Origin: DATAYF01 sp036272735
Lineage (GTDB): Bacteria; Chloroflexota; Ktedonobacteria; Ktedonobacterales; Ktedonobacteraceae
NCBI GenBank assembly: GCA_036272735.1
Contig: DATAYF010000547.1
Location: 1 to 8,055 of the forward strand
Length of the DNA: 8,055 bases
Direction: 5' to 3'
In this document: one piece after another, positions 1-6,415 of the stretch
Layout: every line of letters begins with the position of its first letter
Numbering within the stretch: position 1 is the stretch's first letter
Program-made: the position numbers and the translations under genes
The notes under the pieces: generated by a model
What the model saw: the letters and a program-made list of their open reading frames with translations, nothing else
Databases searched by the model: none
Told to the model about the DNA's origin: nothing

Positions 1-1
1 T

Positions 2-127
2 CAGAAATTTCACGCCGCTATGCAACAGCAGAAACAATTGACCAATGCCGAAGCTGAAATGCTCGCCTGGCAAGATTTCGAAGAGATCTTGATCAAAGAG
101 CAAGAGCGCCAGGTATTAAACGCGTAA
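2..127 (+). CDS. C-terminal end of an unidentified protein (partial, 41 codons)
   Basis: An open frame runs from the window edge to a TAA at 125-127. It encodes a polar, Gln/Glu-rich tail with the look of amphipathic helix (for example AEMLAWQDFEEILIKEQERQ). The gene starts outside the window, so its family cannot be named, and no domain motif is visible in the 41 residues. It is convergent with the response-regulator gene: the two stop codons are only 10 bases apart, and I see no hairpin terminator between them. An open frame of this length could arise by chance. Its stop position right against the neighbouring gene and its protein-like composition favour a real gene end. Confidence 0.55.
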   Translation, partial: QKFHAAMQQQKQLTNAEAEMLAWQDFEEILIKEQERQVLNA

Positions 128-137
128 TCGCCAAAAA

Positions 138-1538
138 TTACTCGATGCTATATTTCCGCATCAGGTAGCGCAACTGGTCCACTTTCGTAAAACCAAGCAA
201 CTCGGCGGCTTGCATACGATTATGTTTGGTTGTATCCAACGCCCACCGTACAAAATGGCGCTCAACGCGTGCATGAACCTCCTCAAGCGACACCGGACCA
301 TAAGGCCGTTCCCTCAACCATTGCTCCCACGGGTCTAACGAGGAAATTTCCTCGAGTTCCGCCTGCCCTACAATCTCGTATGGCAAATGAGCTGGCAGCA
401 ATTCGTCGCTGCTACTCAATATCATGGCACGCTCGATCACATTTTTTAGCTCACGGATATTACCGGGCCAGCGATACGCCAGAAGCAGGCGCTGGGCCTC
501 AGCAGCAATATTGTGCACGTTACGCCCCAGCAGCTTATTAAAATCGTCAATGAAACGAGCCGCAAAAAGCAAAATATCACCCGGACGCTCGCGCAAAGGC
601 GGCAATGTGATCTTCAGCACCGCTAAACGGAAATAGAGGTCGGGACGAAACGACGCATCCTGCTTGGCCTTTTCCAGATCACGATTGGTGGCAGCCAGCA
701 CCCGTACATTAATTTTCACCTCTTTACTGCCACCCAGACGAAAGAACGAGCGTGTTTCGAGCACGCGCAACAATTTAGACTGCATATCAAGCGGCATTTC
801 GCCGACCTCATCTAGAAATAACGTGCCACCGTCTGCTAATTCCAGCAAGCCGCGTTTCTGTTTTTTGGCATCCGTGAAGGCATATTGCTCATACCCAAAA
901 AGCTCGCTCTCTAAAAGATTGCTCGCAATCGCCGCGCAGTTGATGGCGTGAAACGGACCAGAAGCACGGGCGCTCTGCTCATGAATAGCACGGGCGACCA
1001 CTTCTTTTCCAGTACCACTCTCGCCAGTAATCAGTACCGACGCCGTATCACTACGAGCTACGCGCGCCACCAGCTCGAAGACCTCTTTCATGCGTTCACT
1101 ATGCCCTACAAGGTAGTTGAAATGATAATTGTCGCTGCGCTCACGCCGCAATTGGCGTAATTCACGCGACATAGCACTTGTACCCAACGCTCTTTGCACG
1201 ACCAGGAGTAGTTCTTCCAGGTCGAAACCTTTGAGTAGGTAATCAGAAGCCCCCAGCTTCATCGCCTCCACCGCCGTTTGTACATCGCCGTACGCGGTAA
1301 GCATGACCACCGGAATCTCGGGATCGAGCTTGCGCATCTGAGCCAGCACCTCCAGACCGCCTATCTTTGGCAGGCGCACATCTAACAGCACGAGATCAAA
1401 CGTATTCTGTTGTATCTCTTGCAAGCCAGCTTCGCCGTCGGCAGCAATAGCTACCTCGTACTCGTGTTTTTTTAAGAAACGTGCGAATTGGTGCGGCAAA
1501 TAGGGCTCGTCGTCAATGATCAGAATCCCATAGCTCAT
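138..1538 (-). CDS. NtrC-type two-component response regulator (REC - AAA+ - Fis-like HTH) with degenerate GAFTGA loop
   Basis: This 466-residue protein is the usual length for NtrC-family regulators. The receiver domain (about 1-118) has the acidic pair Asp9/Asp10, phospho-acceptor Asp53, Thr81 and Lys103. The Lys-Pro normally found after strand 5 is Lys-Gly here. The AAA+ domain (about 142-375) has Walker A GESGTGKE (172-179), Walker B FLDE (241-244), putative arginine fingers Arg298 and Arg304, and the sensor-2 segment WPGNIRELKNVIERA (357-371). The C-terminus (about 417-466) is a Fis-like helix-turn-helix with AAELLGFTK (444-452). The GAFTGA loop, which contacts sigma-54 in this family, reads YAFTDA (219-224). 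ATPase residues are therefore intact while the sigma-54 contact looks lost or altered. The ATG lies in an ATGA overlap with the kinase stop and has GGGGAG (1547-1552) 8 bases upstream, so translation is probably coupled. The family assignment is firm; the target genes are unknown. Confidence 0.95.
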   Translation of the reverse strand: MSYGILIIDDEPYLPHQFARFLKKHEYEVAIAADGEAGLQEIQQNTFDLVLLDVRLPKIGGLEVLAQMRKLDPEIPVVMLTAYGDVQTAVEAMKLGASDYLLKGFDLEELLLVVQRALGTSAMSRELRQLRRERSDNYHFNYLVGHSERMKEVFELVARVARSDTASVLITGESGTGKEVVARAIHEQSARASGPFHAINCAAIASNLLESELFGYEQYAFTDAKKQKRGLLELADGGTLFLDEVGEMPLDMQSKLLRVLETRSFFRLGGSKEVKINVRVLAATNRDLEKAKQDASFRPDLYFRLAVLKITLPPLRERPGDILLFAARFIDDFNKLLGRNVHNIAAEAQRLLLAYRWPGNIRELKNVIERAMILSSSDELLPAHLPYEIVGQAELEEISSLDPWEQWLRERPYGPVSLEEVHARVERHFVRWALDTTKHNRMQAAELLGFTKVDQLRYLMRKYSIE

Positions 1539-3922
1539 CCCTGCATCTCCCCTACACTCTCATTAAGCTCGGCTGACAGGTATTTCTTCTCTTCATTAAG
1601 CACAGGCAACCGAACAGCGATACTTGTCCCGTAACCAAATTGCCCATCCACACGAATATAGCCACCATGGTCTTCGATCAGACGGCGCGTAATCGCCAGG
1701 CCCAACCCAATGCCATGCGCCTTTGTGGTAAAAAACGGCTGAAAAATACGCTCAAGTTGATCAGGAGGTATGCCCATACCTGTATCGCTGATAACGACCT
1801 CAACCCACTGCGACGCTGGCGATGGAGCCTGTTGCCGTCGTTTCGGCTGTCCAGCATCAGTCGCAAACCGCCCTTGCGTGGCAGGTGGTGGATCAGTAGC
1901 GGATAACAATGCCTGTTCAGCAGGTAATTCACGGCATGTTACCGTCAAAATGCCCCCGTCGGGCATCGCTTGCAACGCATTCATCACGATGTTCCACAAA
2001 ACCTGCTCCATCTGCCCAACATCAACCCAGGTCGCAGGCAGTTCTGAATAGACCCGATGCACCACAACATTCGCCTCTGCACACTGTACCTGAAGCAGCT
2101 TGAGCACTTGCTCACACATTTCAATCAGGCTGGTAGAGGCGCGATGCAACTGGCGCGGTTTCGCAAACAACAGCAGGTCGCGCACAATTGTGTCGAGTCG
2201 TTCGACTTCCTTCAGCGCAACGCTCACCGATTCCTGCGCCCATGCGACCTGCTCGTTCGATAGCGTTTCAGCATCGTTTTCAGTACACAGATCCTCTTTG
2301 AGCATCTGCATCGACGTCTTAATTGAGGCCAGCGGGTTTCGCACTTCATGAGCCACGTTCGCAGACATCTCACCCAGGGAAGCCAGACGATCAAGGCGAC
2401 GCTTCTCCTCCTCAAGGCGATGCACGGACGTGACATCGGTAAAGGTGATCAACAGCCCTATCACCACACCCAGGTCATCATAGAGAGGCAATACATCGAC
2501 ATCTAGCATCACCTCGCGCCCCTGTCGGTCGACGGTGGGTACCGTACCACCATGTATATCTCCCAGGCAGGCAAGGTCCGGCGAAACCCCATCTTGTTGA
2601 GCATCAGCGCGCATAATGGTCGACGGGCTATCAGCCTGGCGCAGATCAAGGAATGTATGCAACGGTTGCCCCAACGCTTCATAGGGGTGATAGCCTAGGA
2701 TGGCTTCGGAAGCACGATTAAACGTCGTAACCACGCCATGGCAATCAGTGGTCACCAGGCCACTCGGAATGCTGGCAAGGATGAGTTCTTTGAGCCGCTG
2801 ATCGTCTAATACTTTGCGCAGGAGCTTTCGAGCTTCGTTACGAGCATCGATGACCTCACCAACCAGCGCAATGTTCTCCAGCACAGTACTGGCCTGACTT
2901 GCCAACACGCGCAACAAAACCTCCTCAGCACGATGTATTTTCCAGGGCTGGTGATGAGCGCCAACGATAATACCTAAAACCTTGGAAGATGGCCCACCCT
3001 CGTGCGTGCTGCCAAGGCTCCCCCATAACAGCGACCCACCACGCCGTCCCACCGTGCGACCACTGACCAGGGGAAACGCGAAAAACGTCTTCACCATTTC
3101 GGGTAATTGCTCAAGGTAGACATGGAAGGAGGGATTCGCGGCATCACCTGGGCGCTCAATGACCAGCGGAGCAGGCGCTGCTTGTGCCTGAAAATGTTGA
3201 AAAAGCTGCTCTTTTAGTTGTGGATCAATCCACGGCACCACCGCCGATTCGGGACCCATTTCTAGTAAATCACAACAATCGGTATTGGCAATCTCACGAG
3301 CACGCTGCACAACCACGCTGCGTAAACGCGCAAGCTCGTACAAAGAGCAATTGAGCTGGCTACCAATACTATTCAGCAAGGAAAGCTCGTGAATACGTTC
3401 GCGGTCGTGCTCCAATAAGCGCGTATTTTCCAAAAGCAGTGCCACGACGCCAACAATTGCCTCAAGCGCCACAATATCATCGGTGCACCAGTATGGCCCC
3501 GAAGATGGTGCCTCGCGTTCAGACACGTGAATAGCAGAAAGAACCCCGATAGCACGATGGCGATAAATCAGCGGGACAGCGACCAGAGTGGACTGCACAA
3601 CAGGGCTGGCGACCGCACGCCGTTTCCTCCAGGCACCTGCCTCAGGTAGATCGCTGCTCAAACCCACCGGATTAATATGGGCAACCGACAGCAGATCAGC
3701 AGACCATCCAGCCGCATCGTTAAAAGAGCCAGCGATAAACTGAAGCGTTTCGTCGATACGTTGATACAATACGACACAGCGGCATCCAAGCAGATTGGCT
3801 AAACGCCGGGGTAGACTATCGCGCAATGTGCGATAATCGGTCACCGCACTAAACTCAGCAAGCAACGCTGTCAAGATCCCTGGCACATTGATCTGGCTGC
3901 TTTGATGCTCCATATCCATCAC
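1535..3922 (-). CDS. Soluble NtrB-like sensor histidine kinase (GAF - GAF - PAS - HisKA - HATPase)
   Basis: The 795-residue protein has no signal peptide and no membrane segment, so it should sense in the cytoplasm. Two GAF-like regions (about 20-170 and 185-355) are followed by a linker helix, a PAS domain (about 375-500, with the typical GLVTTDCHGVVTTFNRASEAILGY start split around 388-411) and a short coiled coil. The HisKA H-box is AHEVRNPLASIK with phospho-acceptor His525. The ATPase domain shows the N-box (Asn648 in WNIVMNALQAM), G1 DTGMGIPP (713-720), F-box FQPFFTTK (727-734) and G2 GIGLGLAI (737-744). About 40 Pro/Ala/Gln-rich residues (roughly 665-705) are inserted between the N-box and G1. 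The signal is unknown; GAF and PAS domains can bind haem, cyclic nucleotides or small metabolites, and no ligand residue is decisive here. GTG at 3922, ATG at 3919 and ATG at 3913 are all possible starts. GGAG (3930-3933) is 7 bases from the GTG. The partner regulator overlaps its stop codon. Confidence 0.94.
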   Translation of the reverse strand: MMDMEHQSSQINVPGILTALLAEFSAVTDYRTLRDSLPRRLANLLGCRCVVLYQRIDETLQFIAGSFNDAAGWSADLLSVAHINPVGLSSDLPEAGAWRKRRAVASPVVQSTLVAVPLIYRHRAIGVLSAIHVSEREAPSSGPYWCTDDIVALEAIVGVVALLLENTRLLEHDRERIHELSLLNSIGSQLNCSLYELARLRSVVVQRAREIANTDCCDLLEMGPESAVVPWIDPQLKEQLFQHFQAQAAPAPLVIERPGDAANPSFHVYLEQLPEMVKTFFAFPLVSGRTVGRRGGSLLWGSLGSTHEGGPSSKVLGIIVGAHHQPWKIHRAEEVLLRVLASQASTVLENIALVGEVIDARNEARKLLRKVLDDQRLKELILASIPSGLVTTDCHGVVTTFNRASEAILGYHPYEALGQPLHTFLDLRQADSPSTIMRADAQQDGVSPDLACLGDIHGGTVPTVDRQGREVMLDVDVLPLYDDLGVVIGLLITFTDVTSVHRLEEEKRRLDRLASLGEMSANVAHEVRNPLASIKTSMQMLKEDLCTENDAETLSNEQVAWAQESVSVALKEVERLDTIVRDLLLFAKPRQLHRASTSLIEMCEQVLKLLQVQCAEANVVVHRVYSELPATWVDVGQMEQVLWNIVMNALQAMPDGGILTVTCRELPAEQALLSATDPPPATQGRFATDAGQPKRRQQAPSPASQWVEVVISDTGMGIPPDQLERIFQPFFTTKAHGIGLGLAITRRLIEDHGGYIRVDGQFGYGTSIAVRLPVLNEEKKYLSAELNESVGEMQG

Positions 3923-3963
3923 TTCTGCTCTCCCACAAAAATTTTCTCGTAATATTCTCCCTT

Positions 3964-3969
3964 ACTATA
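3964..3969 (-). promoter_or_regulatory. Candidate -10 element of the kinase/regulator operon
   Basis: On the minus strand, TATAGT (one mismatch to TATAAT) lies about 40 bases upstream of the kinase start. The hexamer 17 bases further upstream, GTGCAA, is a poor -35, so the promoter would be weak or activator-dependent. I saw no -24/-12 sigma-54 pattern (GG-N10-GC) in this gap. Confidence 0.4.
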
Positions 3970-3998
3970 CCAAAACAGCTTCTATTTTGCACCACCTG

Positions 3999-4039
3999 TT
4001 TCCTATCATGAATACATTGTCATGAAACGGCATAGGAAA
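3999..4039. repeat. Inverted repeat TTTCCTAT/ATAGGAAA enclosing two TCATGA sites
   Basis: TTTCCTAT at 3999-4006 is the exact reverse complement of ATAGGAAA at 4032-4039. Two copies of the self-complementary hexamer TCATGA lie inside, at 4006-4011 and 4020-4025, 14 bases start to start. The cluster is upstream of both divergent promoters, where an activator site would be expected. Eight- and six-base matches in an AT-rich gap may be chance. Confidence 0.3.
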
Positions 4040-4091
4040 AACCATACGAAACATGTCAATAAACGACCTTCGCTTGCAGAATCGTCCAGGC

Positions 4092-4120
4092 TTTACAGAG
4101 AGGTTGTAGCACACTACAAT
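4092..4120 (+). promoter_or_regulatory. Sigma-70-type promoter of the small membrane-protein gene
   Basis: A -35 TTTACA (4092-4097) and a -10 TACAAT (4115-4120) are separated by 17 bases, and each differs from consensus at one position. Transcription would start near 4127, giving a leader of about 30 bases before the ATG at 4158. A perfect 6-bp inverted repeat, TTGTAG-CACA-CTACAA (4104-4119), overlaps the spacer and the -10 and could be an operator. Confidence 0.65.
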
Positions 4121-4157
4121 ACCATCAAAGCATTCTTTAAGATTGGAAAGCACCGTC

Positions 4158-4856
4158 ATGCCACAAACACATCCTGTCCAGCAAGTTGACGATCAGGGCA
4201 ACGATCCACAACTTCCTCGGCACAGCACACGTCGTCCACCGCGCTGGACAGCAGCGCTCGGAGCTATCGTACTTGGCCTACTCTACGCCGCTTTGCCCGA
4301 AGAAATGACATATGGGCCAAACTGGTTACCTTTAGCTCTCATTATCATCCTGCTCCTGCCATTTCCTATCTCGCATCTACTAAAGAAGCCATTACCACAC
4401 GTGCCAGCCAGGATCCTCACCTTTGCCTTGTTGGCAGTCGTCACCCTGGCGCTCGCGACAGCCGTGATGTTGTTGGTATACACACTTCCCCATAGAAGCG
4501 CTGGTGCGCCGCTGTTAGGCGATGCGTTGTTACTCTGGCTTGTCAACGTGCTGGTATTCTCACTCTGGTATTGGGAAGTCGACGGAGGGGGTCCGCTGAA
4601 ACGCCACCTGGCGGGACATCCGGCGGCCGACTTTATGTTCCCACAGCAACAAATAGCCCAACAAGGCGGCGATCAAGGCGGCTGGGCTCCCCATTTTGTC
4701 GATTACCTTTTCGTTGCCTTTACAGGTGCAACTGCCTTCAGCCCAACCGACACGTTCCCGCTAACCCGCAAAGCCAAGGGATTAATGATGGTCGAAGCGA
4801 TATTGGCCTTTACGATCATCGTGCTAGTCGCAGCCCGCGCCGTTAATATCCTCTAG
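4158..4856 (+). CDS. Conserved-type polytopic membrane protein with pore-loop-like C-terminus, function unknown
   Basis: From ATG 4158 this is a 232-residue inner-membrane protein. A polar N-terminus of about 30 residues is followed by hydrophobic segments at about 31-47, 56-74, 85-110 and 120-139, a loop with GGGP (143-146) and FP (161-162), a shorter hydrophobic segment (179-195) and a last helix (207-228). The C-terminal pattern FVDYLFVAFTGATAFSPTD, then PLTRKAKGLMM and AARAVNIL, resembles the pore helix, filter position and inner helix of two-TM potassium channels, but has no TVGYG filter. From memory, similar 'WYWE-D-GGP ... TAFSPTD ... ARAVNIL' proteins occur in Actinobacteria and Chloroflexota as hypothetical membrane proteins. 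The ATG is preferred over an in-frame TTG at 4143 because GGAAAG (4145-4150) lies 7 bases before it. The gene is monocistronic, divergent from the kinase operon and convergent with codA. A real gene is near certain; a channel role is only inference. Confidence 0.88.
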   Translation: MPQTHPVQQVDDQGNDPQLPRHSTRRPPRWTAALGAIVLGLLYAALPEEMTYGPNWLPLALIIILLLPFPISHLLKKPLPHVPARILTFALLAVVTLALATAVMLLVYTLPHRSAGAPLLGDALLLWLVNVLVFSLWYWEVDGGGPLKRHLAGHPAADFMFPQQQIAQQGGDQGGWAPHFVDYLFVAFTGATAFSPTDTFPLTRKAKGLMMVEAILAFTIIVLVAARAVNIL

Positions 4857-4903
4857 CTAAGGCGCCTTCCGGTAATAATGTGACTAGCCATACTTCAGCG
4901 AGA

Positions 4904-4928
4904 CGCCTAAACAAGGCGATTGTTTTTG
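4904..4928 (+). terminator. Candidate intrinsic terminator of the membrane-protein gene
   Basis: A CGCCT/AGGCG stem (4904-4908 with 4914-4918) with loop AAACA is followed by a T-rich run including TGTTTTTG (4921-4928). It lies 48 bases past the stop codon. The stem is short (5 bp) but G+C-rich, and the position is right for ending the plus-strand transcript. Confidence 0.5.
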
Positions 4929-4956
4929 ATTATTTGGTCAGCTTATTTGCGGAAAA

Positions 4957-5033
4957 GCCCTAAGGGCCGTTGCTACAGAGAAGAACGTCTACTGAGTCGG
5001 TAGCTCAGTAGACGTTCTTCTCTGTAGCAACGG
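4957..5033. repeat. Perfect 30-bp-arm hairpin plus adjoining GCCC-TTA-GGGC stem, 3' of codA
   Basis: The arm at 4967-4996 (begins CCGTTGCTACAGAG) is the exact reverse complement of 5004-5033, with a 7-base loop TCGGTAG. It lies 31 bases beyond the codA stop, between two convergent genes. Next to it, 4957-4967 (gccctaagggc) forms a small stem that, read on the minus strand, is followed by TTTT, so the whole block may end the codA transcript. Thirty matched pairs without a mismatch is longer than ordinary intrinsic terminators. That length suggests a dispersed palindromic repeat or an RNA processing and stability element. No flanking target-site duplication is evident. Confidence 0.8.
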
Positions 5034-5064
5034 TCTAGAATAATGATCGCTCTTGCAAGTGGTT

Positions 5065-6351
5065 TTAGCGCTGGTAGGTGACCTCGTGGCCCTCACGATC
5101 AGGGCCACGACGCAGCACACTACGAGCAGGTGTGGTGGTCGCCACCTCGCGCCCCTGCTTAAAGACGTGCAGGCGAGCAGGAAGCAAGCGTAACGCGTCA
5201 AAAGCGGAGGAGGCATCAAGCAGCAAAAAGTTGGCCTGCTTTCCTTCCTCGATACCATAGTGATCCTGAACACGTAGCACCCTGGCGGCGTTGGTCGTGA
5301 TCAGATCAAGCATCGAGTCGATCTCTTCATACCCGCTCATATGACACACCAGCAGCGCCAACTGGGCGGCGGCCAGCATATCACCCCGCCCCAGAGGAAA
5401 CCAGGGGTCCATAATCGAATCGTGCCCCAGGGCCACGTTCACTCCAGCTGCTAATAGCTCTTTGACACGGGTGATGCCGCGCCTTTTTGGGTAGGTATCA
5501 AAACGACCTTGCAGCACCACGTTATCAAAGGGATTCGCTACCACGTGCACCTGCGCTTTGGCTAGCAGACCGATCAGCTTATAGGCATAGACATCGTCGT
5601 ACGAATGCATGGCGGTACAATGGCTGGCCGTGACCCGTCCTTGCCAACTCTGCTGCAAGGTGTCAGCAGCCATCACCTCGGCAAAGCGCGATTGCGGGTC
5701 ATCCGTTTCATCACAGTGGCAATCAATATCACGATTGAACTCCCGCGCCAGTTCAAAGGCATAGTGCACATCTTCGACCCCCATATCACGCGTCCACTCG
5801 TAATGCGGAATACCACCCACTACATCGCAGCCCAGTTCCAGCGCCGTGCGCATCAGTTCGCGCCCTTTAGGGAAAGAGAGAATACCATCCTGCGGAAATG
5901 CGACCAATTGCAGATCGCAGATATCGCGCACCTCTTCACGTACCTCCAACAAGGCGCGCAGAGCGGTCAGCTTGGGATCACACACATCGACGTGACTGCG
6001 AATGTACAAGGTTCCTTGCGCAACCTCCCAACGTATCGCTTCCAAAGCACGCTGTTTGACATCCTCGTGGCTTAAACTGGGCTTGCGCTCGCTCCAAATC
6101 TGGATACCCTCTAGCAGCGTCCCGCTCGTGTTATAGCGTGGCTGACCAACGGTGAGTACCGCGTCCATGTGCACGTGGCTATCGATAAACGGTGGCACCA
6201 GCAGGCGCCCAGCCGCGTCGATTTCGCGTTGAGCCGTATCGCCACTCAATTCTTCAGCGATACGGGCAAATTGTCCATCGTGGACAGCGATATCGACCAT
6301 ACCCTGATGACGATGGAACCGGGCATGGCGAATAAGCAGATCGTAACGCAT
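5065..6351 (-). CDS. codA: Cytosine deaminase (CodA-type amidohydrolase)
   Basis: This metal-dependent hydrolase deaminates cytosine to uracil and ammonia in pyrimidine salvage. From ATG 6351 it has 428 residues, very close to E. coli CodA, and aligns with it at a constant offset of two. Metal ligands are His59 and His61 (DSHVHMD), His212 and Asp311. Catalytic and binding residues include Glu215 (HCDETDDPQSRF), His244 (TASHCTAMHSY), Gln154 (VAFPQDGILSF) and Trp317 (DPWFPLG). The stretch QGRFDTYPKRRGITRVKELL is nearly identical to the E. coli enzyme. One substitution stands out: the residue after Asp311 is Ser312, where E. coli has Asp314. The start is fixed by AGGAG (6360-6364), 8 bases upstream. 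The longer open frame to 6444 runs into a palindromic repeat and adds a hydrophobic stretch absent from the family. The gene follows a purine/cytosine permease on the same strand, as in codBA operons. Cytosine itself is the likely substrate; isoguanine or a 5-substituted cytosine is possible. Confidence 0.95.
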   Translation of the reverse strand: MRYDLLIRHARFHRHQGMVDIAVHDGQFARIAEELSGDTAQREIDAAGRLLVPPFIDSHVHMDAVLTVGQPRYNTSGTLLEGIQIWSERKPSLSHEDVKQRALEAIRWEVAQGTLYIRSHVDVCDPKLTALRALLEVREEVRDICDLQLVAFPQDGILSFPKGRELMRTALELGCDVVGGIPHYEWTRDMGVEDVHYAFELAREFNRDIDCHCDETDDPQSRFAEVMAADTLQQSWQGRVTASHCTAMHSYDDVYAYKLIGLLAKAQVHVVANPFDNVVLQGRFDTYPKRRGITRVKELLAAGVNVALGHDSIMDPWFPLGRGDMLAAAQLALLVCHMSGYEEIDSMLDLITTNAARVLRVQDHYGIEEGKQANFLLLDASSAFDALRLLPARLHVFKQGREVATTTPARSVLRRGPDREGHEVTYQR

Positions 6352-6359
6352 CCAGGCAT

Positions 6360-6364
6360 CTCCT
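6360..6364 (-). promoter_or_regulatory. Ribosome binding site that fixes the codA start
   Basis: AGGAG on the minus strand lies 8 bases before ATG 6351. No comparable site precedes the in-frame ATG at 6444, so it supports the 428-residue reading of the deaminase. The AT-rich stretch at 6365-6415 could carry an internal promoter, but I found no pair of hexamers good enough to call. Confidence 0.75.
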
Positions 6365-6415
6365 AAATCACGAAATACAAATATTAAGAGTGCTATGATA
6401 AAAAGCGCTATATAA

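Noticed and set aside
128..137. Terminator between the convergent stops at the left edge
   Set aside because: Only 10 bases separate the genes and no hairpin is visible in or around them.
4143..4157. TTG start adding five residues to the membrane protein
   Set aside because: The only good ribosome site, GGAAAG at 4145-4150, lies inside this extension and is 7 bases from the ATG at 4158.
3923..4157. Sigma-54 (-24/-12) promoter sought because of the NtrC-type regulator
   Set aside because: No TGGCAC-N5-TTGC or relaxed GG-N10-GC pattern was found on either strand in this gap.
5605..6075. 156-codon open frame on the plus strand inside codA
   Set aside because: It is antisense to a deaminase with complete catalytic motifs and lacks recognisable protein features; it is explained by codon use of codA.
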